Source: Dipteronia dyeriana (Eukaryota > Streptophyta > Magnoliopsida > Sapindales > Sapindaceae). From it: DNA of 64,000 bases. The notes under the pieces are model-generated. The model did not search any database. It was given only the letters and a program-made list of their open reading frames with translations, and was not told where the DNA came from. The DNA lies in NCBI GenBank assembly GCA_032871835.1, contig CM065302.1:682001-746000 (forward strand), read 5' to 3'. Position 1 is the first letter of the stretch. The number at the start of each line of letters is the position of its first letter. Shown one piece after another: positions 1 through 12,069 of the stretch. A program made the translations under genes and the position numbers.

Positions 1-587
1 CAACAACTATTGCGAATGAGAACTAAAAATCGAAAGGATTTGGTGGAGCTTGTAGGGTTTTTGGCACGAATGTCTCTCTGTTGTTTGGCTCTCAGGAAAA
101 AACTAAATGAAAACGTTGACAAACTTTTTGGGACCACAACTCGTTTTTGTTAAATGGGGTGAGGTAGTACACGTGTATTTCATTTTGTGGTTCAATTAGT
201 TTTTAATTTTTTGTTTTTTTTTAATTTCAAGATGAAATTACTTCTTTACCCTTCGTCTAACCTGATTCTAGAAGCTAGTCATGTCTGTTTACTATTATAC
301 CCTCATCATTTGGACGAAATTTTAAAAAACCCTAACGGATTTGGACGGTAGAGACTGAAATTATAGTTTTTTGATACTGTGGGGACCTGTCACGATAATT
401 CTAAAAAACAGAGGACCAATTTGTGTATTAGGTCAAACTAGAGGGACTAATAAGAAACTAAACCTTATATTTATGTTCATTGTTCAAATGTTCAATACCT
501 TTCTTAAGAAAAAAGATGAAGTGAACTTATCTCTCGTCAGTTCTCTATAAAACTTTTGGCACAAAGCGTGTCCAAATCCAGTTTGAT
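1..587. other. Intergenic, possible decayed transposon end
   Basis: I see no gene here. The stretch around 120-470 has the wording of a worn transposon end, such as a lost-coverage phrase on 'ggaccaatttgtg' and 'agagggactaat', but I found no partner inverted repeat, so this is only a suspicion. The first 115 bases could be the far end of a neighbouring gene, but no reading frame supports it. Confidence 0.3.
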
Positions 588-946
588 TTAGGCATGCCCA
601 CGGTTCCGGTCGGTTTCGATTTCCGTTTTGAAAGGAGCCAGAACCGAAATTGGAACCGTAGACCGGCGGTTCCGGTTCCTTTTTTTTTTTTTACATTTTA
701 GCATAAGAAAAAAAAAATTCTGGAACCAGCGGTTTCAGAACTGGAACCGAACCGACGATTCCAGGGTAGTTTTTTTCGAAGGAGAATCGGAATCGAACAT
801 TCAGCCTTACGGTTACGTTTACGTTTACAGTTATGTTTACGGTTCCGGTTTTAGAACCGGTTCCACGGTTCCAGTTACAGTTACGGTTCATTTCACACAG
901 TTACGATTCGGTTCCATGGTTCGAATCGATCCGTGATCATGTCTAG
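588..946. mobile_element. hAT-like MITE rich in GGTTCCGG words
   Basis: The 359-bp block begins TTAGGCATGCCCACGG and ends with the inverse-related CCGTGATCATGTCTAG, giving roughly 16-bp imperfect terminal inverted repeats. The interior is packed with subterminal GGTTCCGGT/AACCGGAACC words, which is typical of plant hAT elements. The flanks AGTTTGAT (580-587) and ACTTTGAC (947-954) match at 6 of 8 positions, as expected of a decayed 8-bp hAT target duplication. The open frames inside are low-complexity products of the repeats. A related terminus occurs at 21455-21670. Confidence 0.65.
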
Positions 947-1289
947 ACTTTGACTCAATATAAACTGTGGTTCTGACAAAATGTAACATGTTGCTATTGA
1001 AAATTTTTGTTTGATTGATACATGCAAGATTGCAAGGTGAGTTAAGCTCTAGAATTAATTAGTTCATTTTAAAAAAATGTAGAAAAGTATATAATAATAT
1101 AAACAAGTTTATTTCCCCTAATAAACTTCTTTTTTTTTTTCTTTAAAAAAATATTTGTATTCAAAATTAGAGCCTCGTTTTTACAAAAGATAAATTTTTT
1201 GTTTTACAAACTTGTTCCAATTTAACAAGAGCAAGGAATTTATATTTATGGATATTTGTCCAAATTTGAGATATTTCTGGTGGTCACAA
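947..1289. other. AT-rich intergenic
   Basis: AT-rich sequence with homopolymer runs. I see no gene, RNA or repeat structure that I can support. Confidence 0.5.
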
Positions 1290-1297
1290 CTCACAAC

Positions 1298-3964
1298 TAG
1301 GGGTGGACGCAGTTCGATTCGATTCGGTTCGGTTTTAGATAAAACCGAACTGAACCGAAAATATTTCGGTTCATCTAAAATTGAACCGGTTTAAATCGAA
1401 TAAGAAATGGTAACCAAACTGAACTGAACTGAACTGATTTAAATCGGTTCGGTTCGATTCGGTTCATTTCAGTTTTGGGCCTAATGGGCCTTTTTGACTT
1501 GATGGGCTTAATGAGCCTTTTTTAATATATTTTGTTGTTGCCTTATTGAATTCTAATTTTGGACCAAAGTCTCATAAATTGTAATAGCCCAACTGCCCAA
1601 GCTCAAATCAAACATAACTATTAACTAGTAACATTTAATTTATAATTCATCAAAAAAAATCACAAATTGAAGAAACCTGAAAACTCCAAAATAAATATTA
1701 CAATCCAAATAAAAACTCTAAATCACAAATCCAAGCTCCAAATAAATATTACAATCCAATTTCAAGCTCCAAATAAAAATTACAACCCAAATCCAATGGA
1801 GCTAGAATTCTCCAAGGTCTCATGACCCTTAGTCGTTACTCCTTTCCATTGAATCAACATTAAGATCCATTTCCATCTACAAACCATTTCACATAAAAAG
1901 AAAAACTAAAATAAGTAAGTAAAATTTAAAATCAATAGAACCACAACCAAACTTAAAGAATAAACATTCCATTGTAACCACAACCTCCATATACACAATA
2001 TTCTCTACCAAACTTTATTCTAAACATTCACATCATCTCTAATTTAAATTATAAACCTAACTATAAAGTTTTAGATGACCAAATTAACTTCCTGCTCAAT
2101 ACTGTCAAAGAATAAAATGCAAAGACACTGACATGATGGAGGATGCTAGGACACTTGCATCAATGCATGTCAGTCAACCAGTCAATGTAATTTGTTTCTA
2201 CACACGGACGCTGTTAATTAAATCAGAATATAGATTATTTATCTTCAAAAAAATTGAAGCATCAAAAAACAATGAAACAATACAAAACTATACTACAGGA
2301 AAATGTAGCTGTCAACTTGTCAAATCAGAGGATATAACACAATACACCAGGGCACTGAGCGTTCAATAATTGAACTAACTTACAAAAAAGGAAACCACAG
2401 ACTCTAGGGAATTTCATTAAAAGAGTAACAAGTTCAAACCAATAAAGAGGATGCCGCAAGAAACAATTCATTGAAGGCCCCAATACTGTGCATGAAATGA
2501 TCAGCTGTTAGCGAAGAGGCAAGAAACATCATCCTCGCTACCAGTAAACATTTATCCAAACATTCAGAGGGAATGAGGATGTAGCAGCGCAACAAATTGA
2601 TACCTAAATAACTTAAAGCAATCAGACAAATGTCACACACCAACCTCTAAAACGAACATGACTCAATGGAATTACTTAAACAACGCATTACTAAATATTG
2701 AAACACAAAAACGCACCCGGAACTAAAATGAAGTTAAAAGTTATTGAGTAGAACTTAAGAAGTGATTCTACCAAGAAATGGAAGAAGCAAATCAAACCAA
2801 TAACAAAGAGCCCACTATACCTGAATTATGTCCTTAATTCTCCAAACTCCACGGGTATACACTACAATATGAAATGAGAAATTTGTATAATCTGCAAACA
2901 CAACTATTTCATCTATTTCATTCTGAATAGATGCACTTTGACTTTACATGTAAATTAAATTGATTCATGAACCATAATTGACTGTTAAAAACTTAAAATT
3001 GACCAAAAGAAACCAATTCATGGTGTATAGCTTAGCGTTTTTTGCCTTTCAAATTTAGCACTCAAATCTTTCAAAATTTAACACTCAAATATTTCAAACA
3101 AGCAGCACCACACGCCCAAAGAAGATATCATACGAGCCGAAGACAATAAATAATCAAATAAAGAAAGACAAAAAGCTGAAGAAGACAATAACTAACCACA
3201 GAAGCAATCGTACAAGATAAAGAAGAGCTGAAGGTTGTCTGGATCGTGTTGAAGCTTTGGCTGGAGATGAAAGAAACCAGATCAGACGAGCAGAGACCAG
3301 ATTGGTGGTATCCGATGTGAAATAAAAAAAGAAGAAGACAAAAACAAAATCAGGAAAAAAGAAGAAGAAAATTAGAACAAAAAGAAGAGACTGAGTCGAC
3401 TGTCGAGGACTCGAGTGACTGAGTGAGTGACAAACCTTCTTTGAGGAACGCAGTTGAGATGCCAACAGAGATGATCAGATCGGAGAGGTTGACAAGAAGC
3501 GAAGATGAGTGGCAGATATGAGCAGACGAGCAGATCGGAGACGGCTTGACGAGCAACAGAGATGAGTTGCGGAGGTGAGCAGATGAGCAGAGCGGTGACA
3601 AATGATGAGCAACGGAGAGCCGGAGATGAGCGACGGAGATGCCAATTGAAGGAGTTGAGTCTGAGTCTGAGAATGAGAGGTGAGATTTTGAAAAGTGAGA
3701 AGTGAGAAGTGAGAAGCAGAGAGAGAAGTCGACTGAAGGATAAGATAATAAGATATTAAGAGCATTTAGGGTTTTTTTAACTTATATTTATATGTGATTT
3801 AAACGGTTTAAACCGGTTTTTGGACAACCGAATCAATTTAAACCGATTTTTTTCGGTTTTTAATTATTTAAACCGATTTAAATCGAATTGGACCTACGAA
3901 CCGAACCAAACACCATTTTTTTGGTTCGGTTCGGTTCGGTTTCGAAATTAGTGCCCCACCCCTG
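1298..3964 (-). mobile_element. Non-autonomous hAT transposon, 2.67 kb, perfect TSD
   Basis: The termini are TAGGGGTGG at the left and CCACCCCTG at the right, which are inverted copies of each other. Both are followed inward by GGTTCGGTTCGG-type subterminal repeats (1310-1460 and 3800-3945). The 8-bp target duplication CTCACAAC is exact at 1290-1297 and 3965-3972. The interior has no open frame resembling an hAT transposase (BED finger, catalytic core or hATC dimerisation region). The right end read on the minus strand (about 3760 to 3150) is Ser/Leu-rich and CT-rich, like the 5' untranslated leader of a transposase gene, which suggests an internally deleted autonomous element; that is inference. 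It would need a transposase from elsewhere to move. It lies about 140 bp upstream of the PWWP gene's promoter elements. Confidence 0.9.
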
Positions 3965-4101
3965 CTCACAACTCACAGGAATTACGTGATTTTCATCCAT
4001 CAACTAATGGTGAAATAATAACTGACATGTCATGTTTTATATAACCGTGGAGGATTACCCGATGAAAATGAATCGTGATTAACCAAACCATTCAAACGCA
4101 T

Positions 4102-4121
4102 GACGTGGCAGCATATAAATA
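4102..4121 (+). promoter_or_regulatory. Core promoter of the PWWP gene: G-box-like site and TATA box
   Basis: GACGTGGC at 4102-4109 is an ACGT-core bZIP-type site (G-box/ABRE-like). It is followed within 5 bp by TATAAATA at 4114-4121. Transcription would be expected to start around 4145-4155, some 300 bp before the ATG at 4451. The assignment rests on motif and position only. The 2.67-kb hAT element ends just upstream at 3964, so any distal regulatory sequence has been displaced beyond it. Confidence 0.55.
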
Positions 4122-4348
4122 CTCTCCTCCACCGCTTCGCTTTATATCCTTGCTCTAGCGTATAATCTCTCCTAAACCTAATGGCTAATAAGCTCGAAAC
4201 TGAAGGAAAAAACAAATAGAATTGAAAGAAAAAATAAATACCAATCCCCAGATTTTCCTACCATTCAAACACCCTCAGTTTTCACATCTCCATTTCTCCT
4301 ATCAAACGGGTTTTGCTTATTCCCAATCTCATGAGACGGTAGCAAGAG

Positions 4349-4437
4349 GTATGTATTTTGTTTTGTTTTTTGTGTACGTCTTTTTATACTCAAACGTTAA
4401 AGAACTCGATTTCTAGGGTTTCGCCTTAGTATTTTAG
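4349..4437 (+). other. Putative 5'-UTR intron of the PWWP gene
   Basis: A good plant donor (AGAG|GTATGT at 4349) and acceptor (TATTTTAG| ending at 4437) frame an 89-bp T-rich segment that stops 13 bp before the start codon. Leader introns are common in plant housekeeping genes and often raise expression. No transcript evidence is available here. Confidence 0.45.
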
Positions 4438-4450
4438 CTGTTACGGTACC

Positions 4451-7400
4451 ATGATATCTGTTATTAACAACGACCGTGAATTCGATAGAAAAGCTGATAC
4501 TAAGATTGAAGAAATTGAGGCTAAACCTGAGGTTTCGGGTGATATTGTTGTTAGTAACTCTAATAGTGAAGAGAATTTTTCCAATTCGGGAGTGGTCGAT
4601 GAAGCTGCGGTTTCTTCTTTGATAGCTCCGAAGAGTGAAAGATCTGGGGAGGATAAGGTTAGGGTTTCTGCAGAGAGTGATATCAACACTTCAGGGAACG
4701 AAATGGAATCTAGGGTTTTTGAAGTGAAAATGAACAAATCGGGTGCCCAGCAAACGGAAATACGAAATAGTGATTGTTTTGAGGTTCAACATGATGTATT
4801 TGATGGTCAAAATGATGGTTTTGAAGATGAAACTGATCAAACTGTAGATAATGTAGTCAGGGTTGATAGACATGTAGAACTGTACAAGTCTTTGTTATCT
4901 GAGTTTGATGATTTTGTAGCCAATGAAAAGATGAATGCCGGGACATCGAGGGCATTGAGTTATGGTTTTGAAGTGGGTGATATGGTGTGGGGAAAGGTGA
5001 AATCACATCCGTGGTGGCCAGGCCATATATTCAATGAATCTTTTGCATCGAACCCTGTGCGTCACGCAAGGACGGATGGTCATGTTTTGGTTGCTTTCTT
5101 TGGGGATAGTAGTTACGGGTGGTTTGACCCGGCTGAGCTTGTTCCTTTTGATCCCCATTTTCTGGAGAAATCACAGCAAATAAATTCAAGGACTTTTGTC
5201 AAGGCCGTGGAGGAAGCAATGGACGAGGCATGTAGGAGGCGTGGTCTTGGGTTGACATGTAAATGCAGGAACCCCTACAATTTTCGGACTACTAATGTTC
5301 AAGGATACTTTGCAGTCGATGTGCCGGATTTTGAGCCTGGAGGAATTTATTCAGCAAATCAGATTAAGAAGGCAAGGGATGGGTTTCTACCGGTTGAGTC
5401 TCTTTCTTTTGTTAAGCAATTGGCATCGGCACCAAAAGGTTGTGAACAAAAGAGCATTGATTTTGTTAAGAATAAGGCTACAGTTCTTGCTTTTCGTAAG
5501 GCAGTCTTTGAGGAGTTTGATGAGACATATGCGGAGGCATTTGGTGTGCAACCGTCACGCTCTTCTCATGGTCGGGCAAATGCACTGGAGCGGTCTGCTA
5601 AACAGCCACCTAGAGGTATCGATTTAGATGCCTTGTACTGATTCTGGTAGATGTTTTTGATGTTTAGTTTCACAGCACTCTATCCCCTTGAACGGGTTTA
5701 CTCCGTGATAGTTAAAAAAAGATTCAACAATAGTTAACAATTATGGAAGTGATGTTGCTTGAACATTTTCCGTTTAACATGAATTATCATTTGTGAATTC
5801 CTATGGTATCATTGGTTTTGTTGTTATTGCTATGTCCTGGCTCCTGACTATGTTCACGCTTTTCCAGATGTATACAATTATGTTTTGTCTTCTTCCCAGT
5901 ACTTGTTGAACTAACCTCTGTGTGGAATTATCAGAAGAGTTTCATGTGACTTGTGAGATTTGTTATTTCTTTCTTTCAAGTATATTTTATGGCATAATTG
6001 GTCCGATTTTGTTTTCTGCTCATTTTCATTGAACTTAGTGGAGAACTTTCTATTATTATGATTTGAGTGACTGCAATCCATTTATCTAAATCTTTAAAGT
6101 ATTTCCACTACTGCTTAGGTAATTGATTGATTGGTTTAAGTTATGCGGTGAAGCGGTCCTTTTGTTCTAGCTCATTGTTGCTTAGTAGTGACGGTAAGGA
6201 GTGATCTTTGGTTGCATACACGTGTACTATTAAAAAAAATGCCATTAGCTAGTTTCTTATAAAGAAATATATAAAATATGTTACATTTCATTGGTTAAAT
6301 AGCACCTTATTGTTTCCGTTATCAGGGTGGTGGTCTATAATATTTTATGAAGTTGCCTCCTAATTAAGACAATTTCTGGAAATAATACCCCGTTGCCTTC
6401 TGCAGCTCCTTTAAGTGGTCCACTAGTGATTGCTGAACCTCTGGGTGGTGGAAGGAGTTCCAAAAAATCTATGAAAGTCAAAGATCATTCAAAGAAAGAC
6501 AGGTATCTTTTCAAGCGAAGGGATGAATCAGGTGATTCAAGAACGCTGCCAACTAGCCAAGCACAAGCTGGTTCCTTGGCCCCATCAGCTATCATAGAGG
6601 GATCCTCAGCATTTGCTGCTGGGGATTATGTGTTGCAGAAGAGGGCTCCTGCATCCCATACTGCAGTGAAATTTGAACAGACTGGGTTTATAAGCAGGGA
6701 CAGTACAGGTTCCAGTGGAACTGTACATGGAAAAGAAGCCATAATGGTAAATCGAGCTCATACTTGCAATGATACTTCTGCCATCCAAGCTGCCTCTCTA
6801 GATTCAAAGTCATCTCAAGATATGCATGAAATGAAAGAGAGGATGGGATCTGCTGTAGTTTCGGGATCCATGAGTAGTAGTGGGTTTGATACGCTGGGAA
6901 AGAGGGTATTGCAATCTTCTCAATTGGAAGCTGAGGGTCAGGCTGATATTGAAAATGAGAGTGCTAAAATGTCGAGACCATTTGAATCTGAACTTAGTTC
7001 TTCTGCAAGAGATGAAGGAGGTCATAGTTTAGATCAAATTAAGGACAGTGAAACGGGGGCGCTTCCTTCATCAATTAATGCAAAGCGTTCTGTTGGAGTA
7101 AGTCCCGACGGTAAAATGAAGAAGCCGAAGGTTCTTAAACGGCCTTTAGGTGACATGAGTTCTGAGAACTCATTTGTATTTGTAGGAGAGCCAAAGAAAA
7201 AGAAGAAAAAGAAAAAGGAGTTTGCTATAGAAACAAGCTCAAATCATCAGCGGAAGCGTTTGGTGACAGGAAAAGGTGAGATTGGAGTGGGGAATTTGAC
7301 TAAAAAATCTTCTCATGTTGGTTTAGATCTTGGTGCCAGTACTTCTGTATTGACTTCAGTTGGGACATTGCCTGGAGTTGATATAATTGATGTTGGGCTT

Positions 7401-8750
7401 CCACAATTATTGATTGATTTGCATGCCCTCGCTCTTAATCCATTTCATGGTATGGAAAGAAATAGTCCTGCAACTATAAAGCATTGCTTTCTGCGGTTCC
7501 GAACCCTTGTATACCAGAAAAGCTTGGTTCTATTGCCACCATCCGAGACTGAGCCTACTGAAACTCGTTCCATTAAATCTTCATCCAGTATTGGTGTTTC
7601 TGGTGAGATTGTCCGAGAGATGCCAGCATCAAAATCAGCGAAACACCTGGCCAGACCTGATGATCCTACAAAGGCTGGGCGGAAACGTCTTCCATCTGAA
7701 CGGCAAGAAGAAAATGCAGCAAAGAGATTGAAAAAGATTAATAATGTTAAATCATTAACAACAGAGAAGAAGGCCCAGAGAACATTGGATGGCCAGCGAG
7801 TAGAGGGAAAAGAACATGTAGCTGTTCTCCCGCTAAAACCAGTAAAACCAGATTCTATAAAGAAATTGGTTCCTCCAGCCAGGGCAGTTAACCCCACTAT
7901 GCTGGTGATGAAGTTTCCTCCTGGGACATCATTGCCATCTGCTGCAGAACTGAAGGCAAGATTTGGCCGTTTTGGGGCATTAGATCAGTCGGGTACCCGT
8001 GTGTTTTGGAAGTCATCAACATGTCGTGTTGTGTTCCGGTATAAAGTTGATGCACAGGCAGCATGCAAGTATGCCAATGGAAACAATACACTGTTTGGCA
8101 ATGTGAAAGTGAGATACAGCCTTCGGGATTTTGAAGCCTCTACAAATGAAGTAGGTGATTTGGACAAGAGTCGGGGTGATGACGCAAGCAATGAGACCCC
8201 AAGGAGTAAAGATGCCATAGTCGAGAGAGAGAGGTCAACAGCAGCATTTCCATCTACTGCACAGGCAACAATCCAGCTGAAGTCCATTTTGAAGAAGCCA
8301 ACAGGAGAAGAGGCAGGGCAGGTAACCAGCAGTGGTAATGGCAGTAGAGGAACAGCACGTGTAAAATTCATGTTAGGAGGGGAAGAAAATAGTAGAGGAG
8401 AGCAATTGATGGTTGGTAATAGAAACAACTTCAACAACAATTCAACTTTGGCTGATGGTGGTGCACCTTCTTCTGTTGCTATGGATTTTAATAGTAAGAA
8501 GTTTCAAAAGGTTGTTCCTCCATTTTCATCGACTATGCATTCTCATTCACAAGTTTCAAAACCAGTATTTAATAATTCACATCATAGTGAAGTAGTAGCA
8601 CCCAGAAATTCTCATCTTAATACTCCTAGCATTCCACCATCCAGTGGCATTGATATTTCACAGCAAATGCTCAGCCTTTTGACAAGGTGCAATGACGTTG
8701 TAACCAATATCAATGGTTTCTTAGGTTATGTGCCTTACCACCCCATTTGA
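4451..8750 (+). CDS. PDP1-like: PWWP domain-containing chromatin protein (PDP1-like), two coding exons
   Basis: The coding exons are 4451-5615 and 6406-8750. The donor is CTAGAG|GTATCG and the acceptor CTTCTGCAG|CTCC. The joined frame is open for 1169 codons and crosses the junction as ...QPPR-A-PLSGPLVIAE. Residues about 1-165 are acidic and disordered. A PWWP domain spans about 172-238 (VGDMVWGKVKSHPWWPGH, then FFGDSSYGWF). A basic Lys run near 650-660 is a likely nuclear localisation signal. An RRM-like fold lies near 885-965 (LVMKFPPGTSLPS, FGRFGALDQSGTRVFW). A conserved SILKKP patch is near 1015, and a short conserved tail follows (QQMLSLLTRCNDVVTNINGF). PWWP domains bind methylated histone H3 tails and DNA. 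Arabidopsis PDP proteins act with MSI-type WD40 proteins and PRC2 in H3K27 methylation and flowering control. Nuclear location and role are inferred from the family. Start choice: first ATG in a long open frame, directly after the predicted leader intron. No lesions seen. Confidence 0.93.
5616..6405 (+). other. Intron 1 of the PWWP gene (790 bp)
   Basis: A T-rich intron with canonical GT...AG ends that interrupts codon 389 after its first base. The reading frame runs on past the donor to a stop at 5641, so retention of this intron would give a 396-residue protein that ends shortly after the PWWP domain. I saw no inserted element in it. Confidence 0.85.
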
Positions 8751-9700
8751 GGGAAGCCAAGCAGTAAATTTAAAGAAAGACGGGATCACACACACTAAAA
8801 CGTATGTCAATAGACGACAGCATGCATGCCTGCCTGCAGCCTGAGGGGTTGTATTGTATTCGGTGAATTAAATCGAATTCCGTCGGTCATTAATAGTTGG
8901 GGCCTTCAAGTTTGCATTTTGTAATTTTAAGTAGGCTGAATTGCTGATAGTGCCACCTCGTTTGCCTCTTCTTTTGGTTGCTTAATTTATTTCTTTTATT
9001 ATTTACTCTAGTCTCTAGTGGTCAACTCTGTTTTTGTTTCTTTTTGAACTGAAAATGATCAGTATTTGGCCGTGTTTGGTTCTTTGCTTGTGCTGCAACG
9101 CCCACCTTGGGCTTAAACGTTGAGGAAATGCATAGTAGGTTATTTTTCAGAGGAGGTCCATTTGGTTTCAACGTTTGCTGAGGTTATTATTATTATTATT
9201 ATTTTTGTTATAATTCAGATTTCAAAATGGAATATGAATGGCAGTTTAATTTGACGAGGGTGTGATTTTTGTAAAGTTGATGAACATGTGATGATGGTTT
9301 GGACCTTTTTTTAAGTTTTGGTCACAAAAAACTAACCAACGTAAGTGGAGCTCCAATTTAAGCACGTTTGGCATGAGCTTGGATGTGGTTGGATATCTCT
9401 CCCAAATATTGTGGTGCACCAGCATCATACCAAAATCTCATTTCGTGCTTGAGATGATAGTTAAAAGGCAAGAAATTGGTGAAAGAAGTTAAAATTAAAT
9501 GAGTGATTTTCTGATTAAAAAACTGTTTTATTTATTAATTGAAATTTTATAAATAAAAAATAGAAAGGGAGGGTGTTTGGGTTGAATAACCCGTAAATTT
9601 CCATTTAGTGTCATAAGGCTAAACCTGAGGGAGTCCAGTGTAAAATATAAAACCCTAATTGTTGTTGGGTGTTGGAGAGAGTTGTGATGCAGGGAAGCCG
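8751..9700 (+). other. 3' UTR and downstream intergenic
   Basis: The first 250 bases after the stop are probably the 3' UTR of the PWWP gene (T-rich, with GTTGTATTGTATT-like elements). A short (ATT)n tract lies at 9184-9202. The remainder has no supported gene. Confidence 0.5.
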
Positions 9701-9721
9701 AGGTGGCATAGGAGATGACGA

Positions 9722-11043
9722 GTGAAGATGTACTGCGTGGAATTTACCAGTACGGTTTCGAGAAGCCGTTATGCCGATTATCAAGGGCCGTGCCCAGTCT
9801 GGTACCGGCAAGACCTCCATGAGATGGTCGATAGTCGAGTATGTTTTTAAATCATTGTGATAATCAAAATACATGTTAATTTGATTATCAATTATATAGG
9901 GTCCAGGCATTGATCTTGTCACCTACGAGGGAACTGGCTTCTCAGACGCAGAAAGTGATATTGGCTATTGGTGATTTCATTAATATACAACATATCACAT
10001 TTCTTGACAGATAACAATTTTAACATTTTTTCTTCATTAGTCTTATTGCTAAATTATGCATTCTTACTTGCTAATGCGTACATGTTATCACTAGCACAAC
10101 ATAATTGCTTACTTACACTGTACAAGGAGACGTGAGTGTTGGTTCTTTTGTTGGTGTTATTGTACGACAATCTTTCCTCTTTATATTATTTTTCTAGTAT
10201 CCACCCCATCATTCTCTATTTGTTCATTTTTATTGTTAGGAGCAGGCTGCTATGCTAGCTATTGTAAAAATGTCCAGGTTTCTTTAACTGTTTCAGTGGG
10301 GGGTCTAAATCTCTTAAAATTATTGTAGGTTGTCTTGATATCTGCTACACTTCCTCATGAAATCTTGGAGATGACAACCAAGTTTATGAAAGACCATGTA
10401 AAGATTCTTGTGAAGCGTGATGAGTTGACTTTGGAGTTGCCTATTTCTACTCTGTAATCTGTATTTATACTGCCTTTGTTTGCAAATTTGGATCTTGATA
10501 CAAAATTTTCATCTGTTGTCTTTTTGGATAAAAGGGAATCAAGCAATTTTTTGTAGCTGTGGAAAGAGAGGAGTGGGAGTTTGATACACTGTGATCTTTA
10601 TGATACTCTTACAATTACACAAGCTGTTATCTTCTGCAACACGAAGCGTCAGGTGATAGTACTAGTGGTTTAATTTGCATTGAATTTGTTACGACTGTAA
10701 TTTGGTTATTAATGTTTCTCAGATTCAATAGGACACAAGTTGTGTAGTTATACAGTTTTTTTTTTTTACCCCTTGAAGTTTTTCTTTAGCATGTTTTGAG
10801 AAGAATGAACTCATTAGCAAGATACTTTACTTTTCAATCTCATTGTCAAATCAGGCTTTGGATATTTTGTGATCTCTTGATATATTACAGTATCATTAAC
10901 TCTAACAGGTGGATTGGTTAACAGAGAAGATGTGTGGGCCGTGTGGCTATAACTTTACTGTCTCATCAATGCATAGAGACATGCCTCAAAAAGAAAGAGA
11001 TGCAATTATGGCAGAGTTTCGGTCTGGTACAACCCGTGTCTAA
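9722..11043 (+). pseudogene. eIF4A-III-type DEAD-box helicase pseudogene, introns retained
   Basis: Translated islands follow the order of eIF4A-III, the exon-junction-complex helicase. GIYQYGFEKP and MPIIKGR-AQSGTGKTS (Walker A) lie at 9738-9820, [14 protein letters not shown] (motif Ia region) at 9903-9945, and [18 protein letters not shown] (motif III SAT) at 10333-10390. [11 protein letters not shown] at 10405-10440 is followed by [13 protein letters not shown] at 10538-10575, then [12 protein letters not shown] near 10616-10650 and VDWLTEKM...[10 protein letters not shown] up to 11043. AT-rich non-coding segments between the islands sit at intron-like positions, so this is a duplicated gene remnant, not a processed copy. 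Lesions include two short deletions around Walker A, a 2-bp loss after EFDTL, and loss of the DEAD-box exon(s) and everything after SGTTRV. The product cannot be a working helicase. Confidence 0.88.
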
Positions 11044-11130
11044 TCAAAACAGATGTTTGGAATGAATGATAAATTGTTCTATGATTTATAAATTTATTAT
11101 ATTGCTATTATATAAAAGAAAATAATTATT

Positions 11131-12060
11131 ATTTTTCTATAATTTATCATATTAGATACTTTATCCTTTTTAGTTTCAGTAATGATTTTTTTTTTTCTGA
11201 ATTTACCCATCTATTTTTAATAATGGTCATTTTCCCCTTTGAAAATCAAAATATTAGACATTTTACCTATTGATCGTTTGACATTCCGTTAGTCAAGTAC
11301 TTTGACCGTCAAAAAATCAATTAAATGACCTTATTATCCTTGAACACATGAGTTATGCTTTCTAAAGGTACCACTAATTTAAAGGAAAAAAATAGAAATA
11401 ACAAAAATAAAAACTAATAAAAGTATTTTAAAAATAGAATTGAAAATAAAAAAATTAAAAATTAGCAATAAAAAAATTCAGTATTTCAAAAAAAAAAATC
11501 AATATTTCAAAATAAATTTTAATATTTTTTTAGTTTCTTACATTTATATTATATTATTTTATTATTTTATTATTCTTTATGTTAATGTTTTTTAAATGAT
11601 TTTTTTTTCATTCTTTATATTAATATTTTTTAAAATAATTTTTTTTATTCTTACATTTAATTCTTTATATTAATTTTTGTTTAAATAAATTGAATTTCGG
11701 TTAACATAATTTTTTTTATTTTTTATTTTCAATTCTGTTTTTTTAATACTTTTATTAGTTTTTATTTTTTTTTAATTTCTGATTTTTTTTCTTTAAAAAT
11801 AATTAATGGTTTTATTAGGGTGCATAACTCATGTGTTCAAGGGTAATAAGGTTATTTAATTGATTTTTTGACGGTCAAAGTACTTGACTAACGGAATTTC
11901 TAACGGTCAAGGGGTAAAATGTCTAATATTTTGGTTTTCAGGGTGAGAGAATGATCATTACTGAAACTAGAGAGGTAAAGTGTCTAATATTTTACTTTTC
12001 ACGGGGGAGAATGACCATTACTGAAACTAGAGAGGGCAAAGTGTCTAATATGACAAACTA
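11131..12060. repeat. Long foldback (inverted-repeat) element, about 0.93 kb
   Basis: Two arms of roughly 340 bp face each other: about 11131-11470 and 11720-12060. Shared blocks include CATATTAGA at the outer ends, AGTTTCAGTAATG, and a long match around GTACTTTGACCGTCAAAAAA and its complement, plus ACACATGAGTTATGC and its complement. The right arm has an extra AGTTTCAGTAATG copy (a local duplication). The loop is A/T homopolymer-rich and there is no coding potential. A target duplication is not clear. It lies 90 bp beyond the end of the helicase pseudogene and may be linked to the loss of its 3' part. Confidence 0.8.
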
Positions 12061-12069
12061 CAGGGGGAA

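Noticed and set aside
628..936. 102-codon open frame and its antisense partner
   Set aside because: It lies inside the hAT-like MITE and its Gly/Val/Tyr/Ser content comes from GGTTCC and GTTTAC repeats.
3154..3765. Overlapping minus-strand frames rich in Ser and Leu
   Set aside because: Low-complexity CT-rich end of the hAT element. No transposase motif. More like a former untranslated leader.
7445..7897. 150-codon minus-strand frame within PWWP exon 2
   Set aside because: Shadow of the real gene; the plus-strand frame has recognised domains and conserved blocks.
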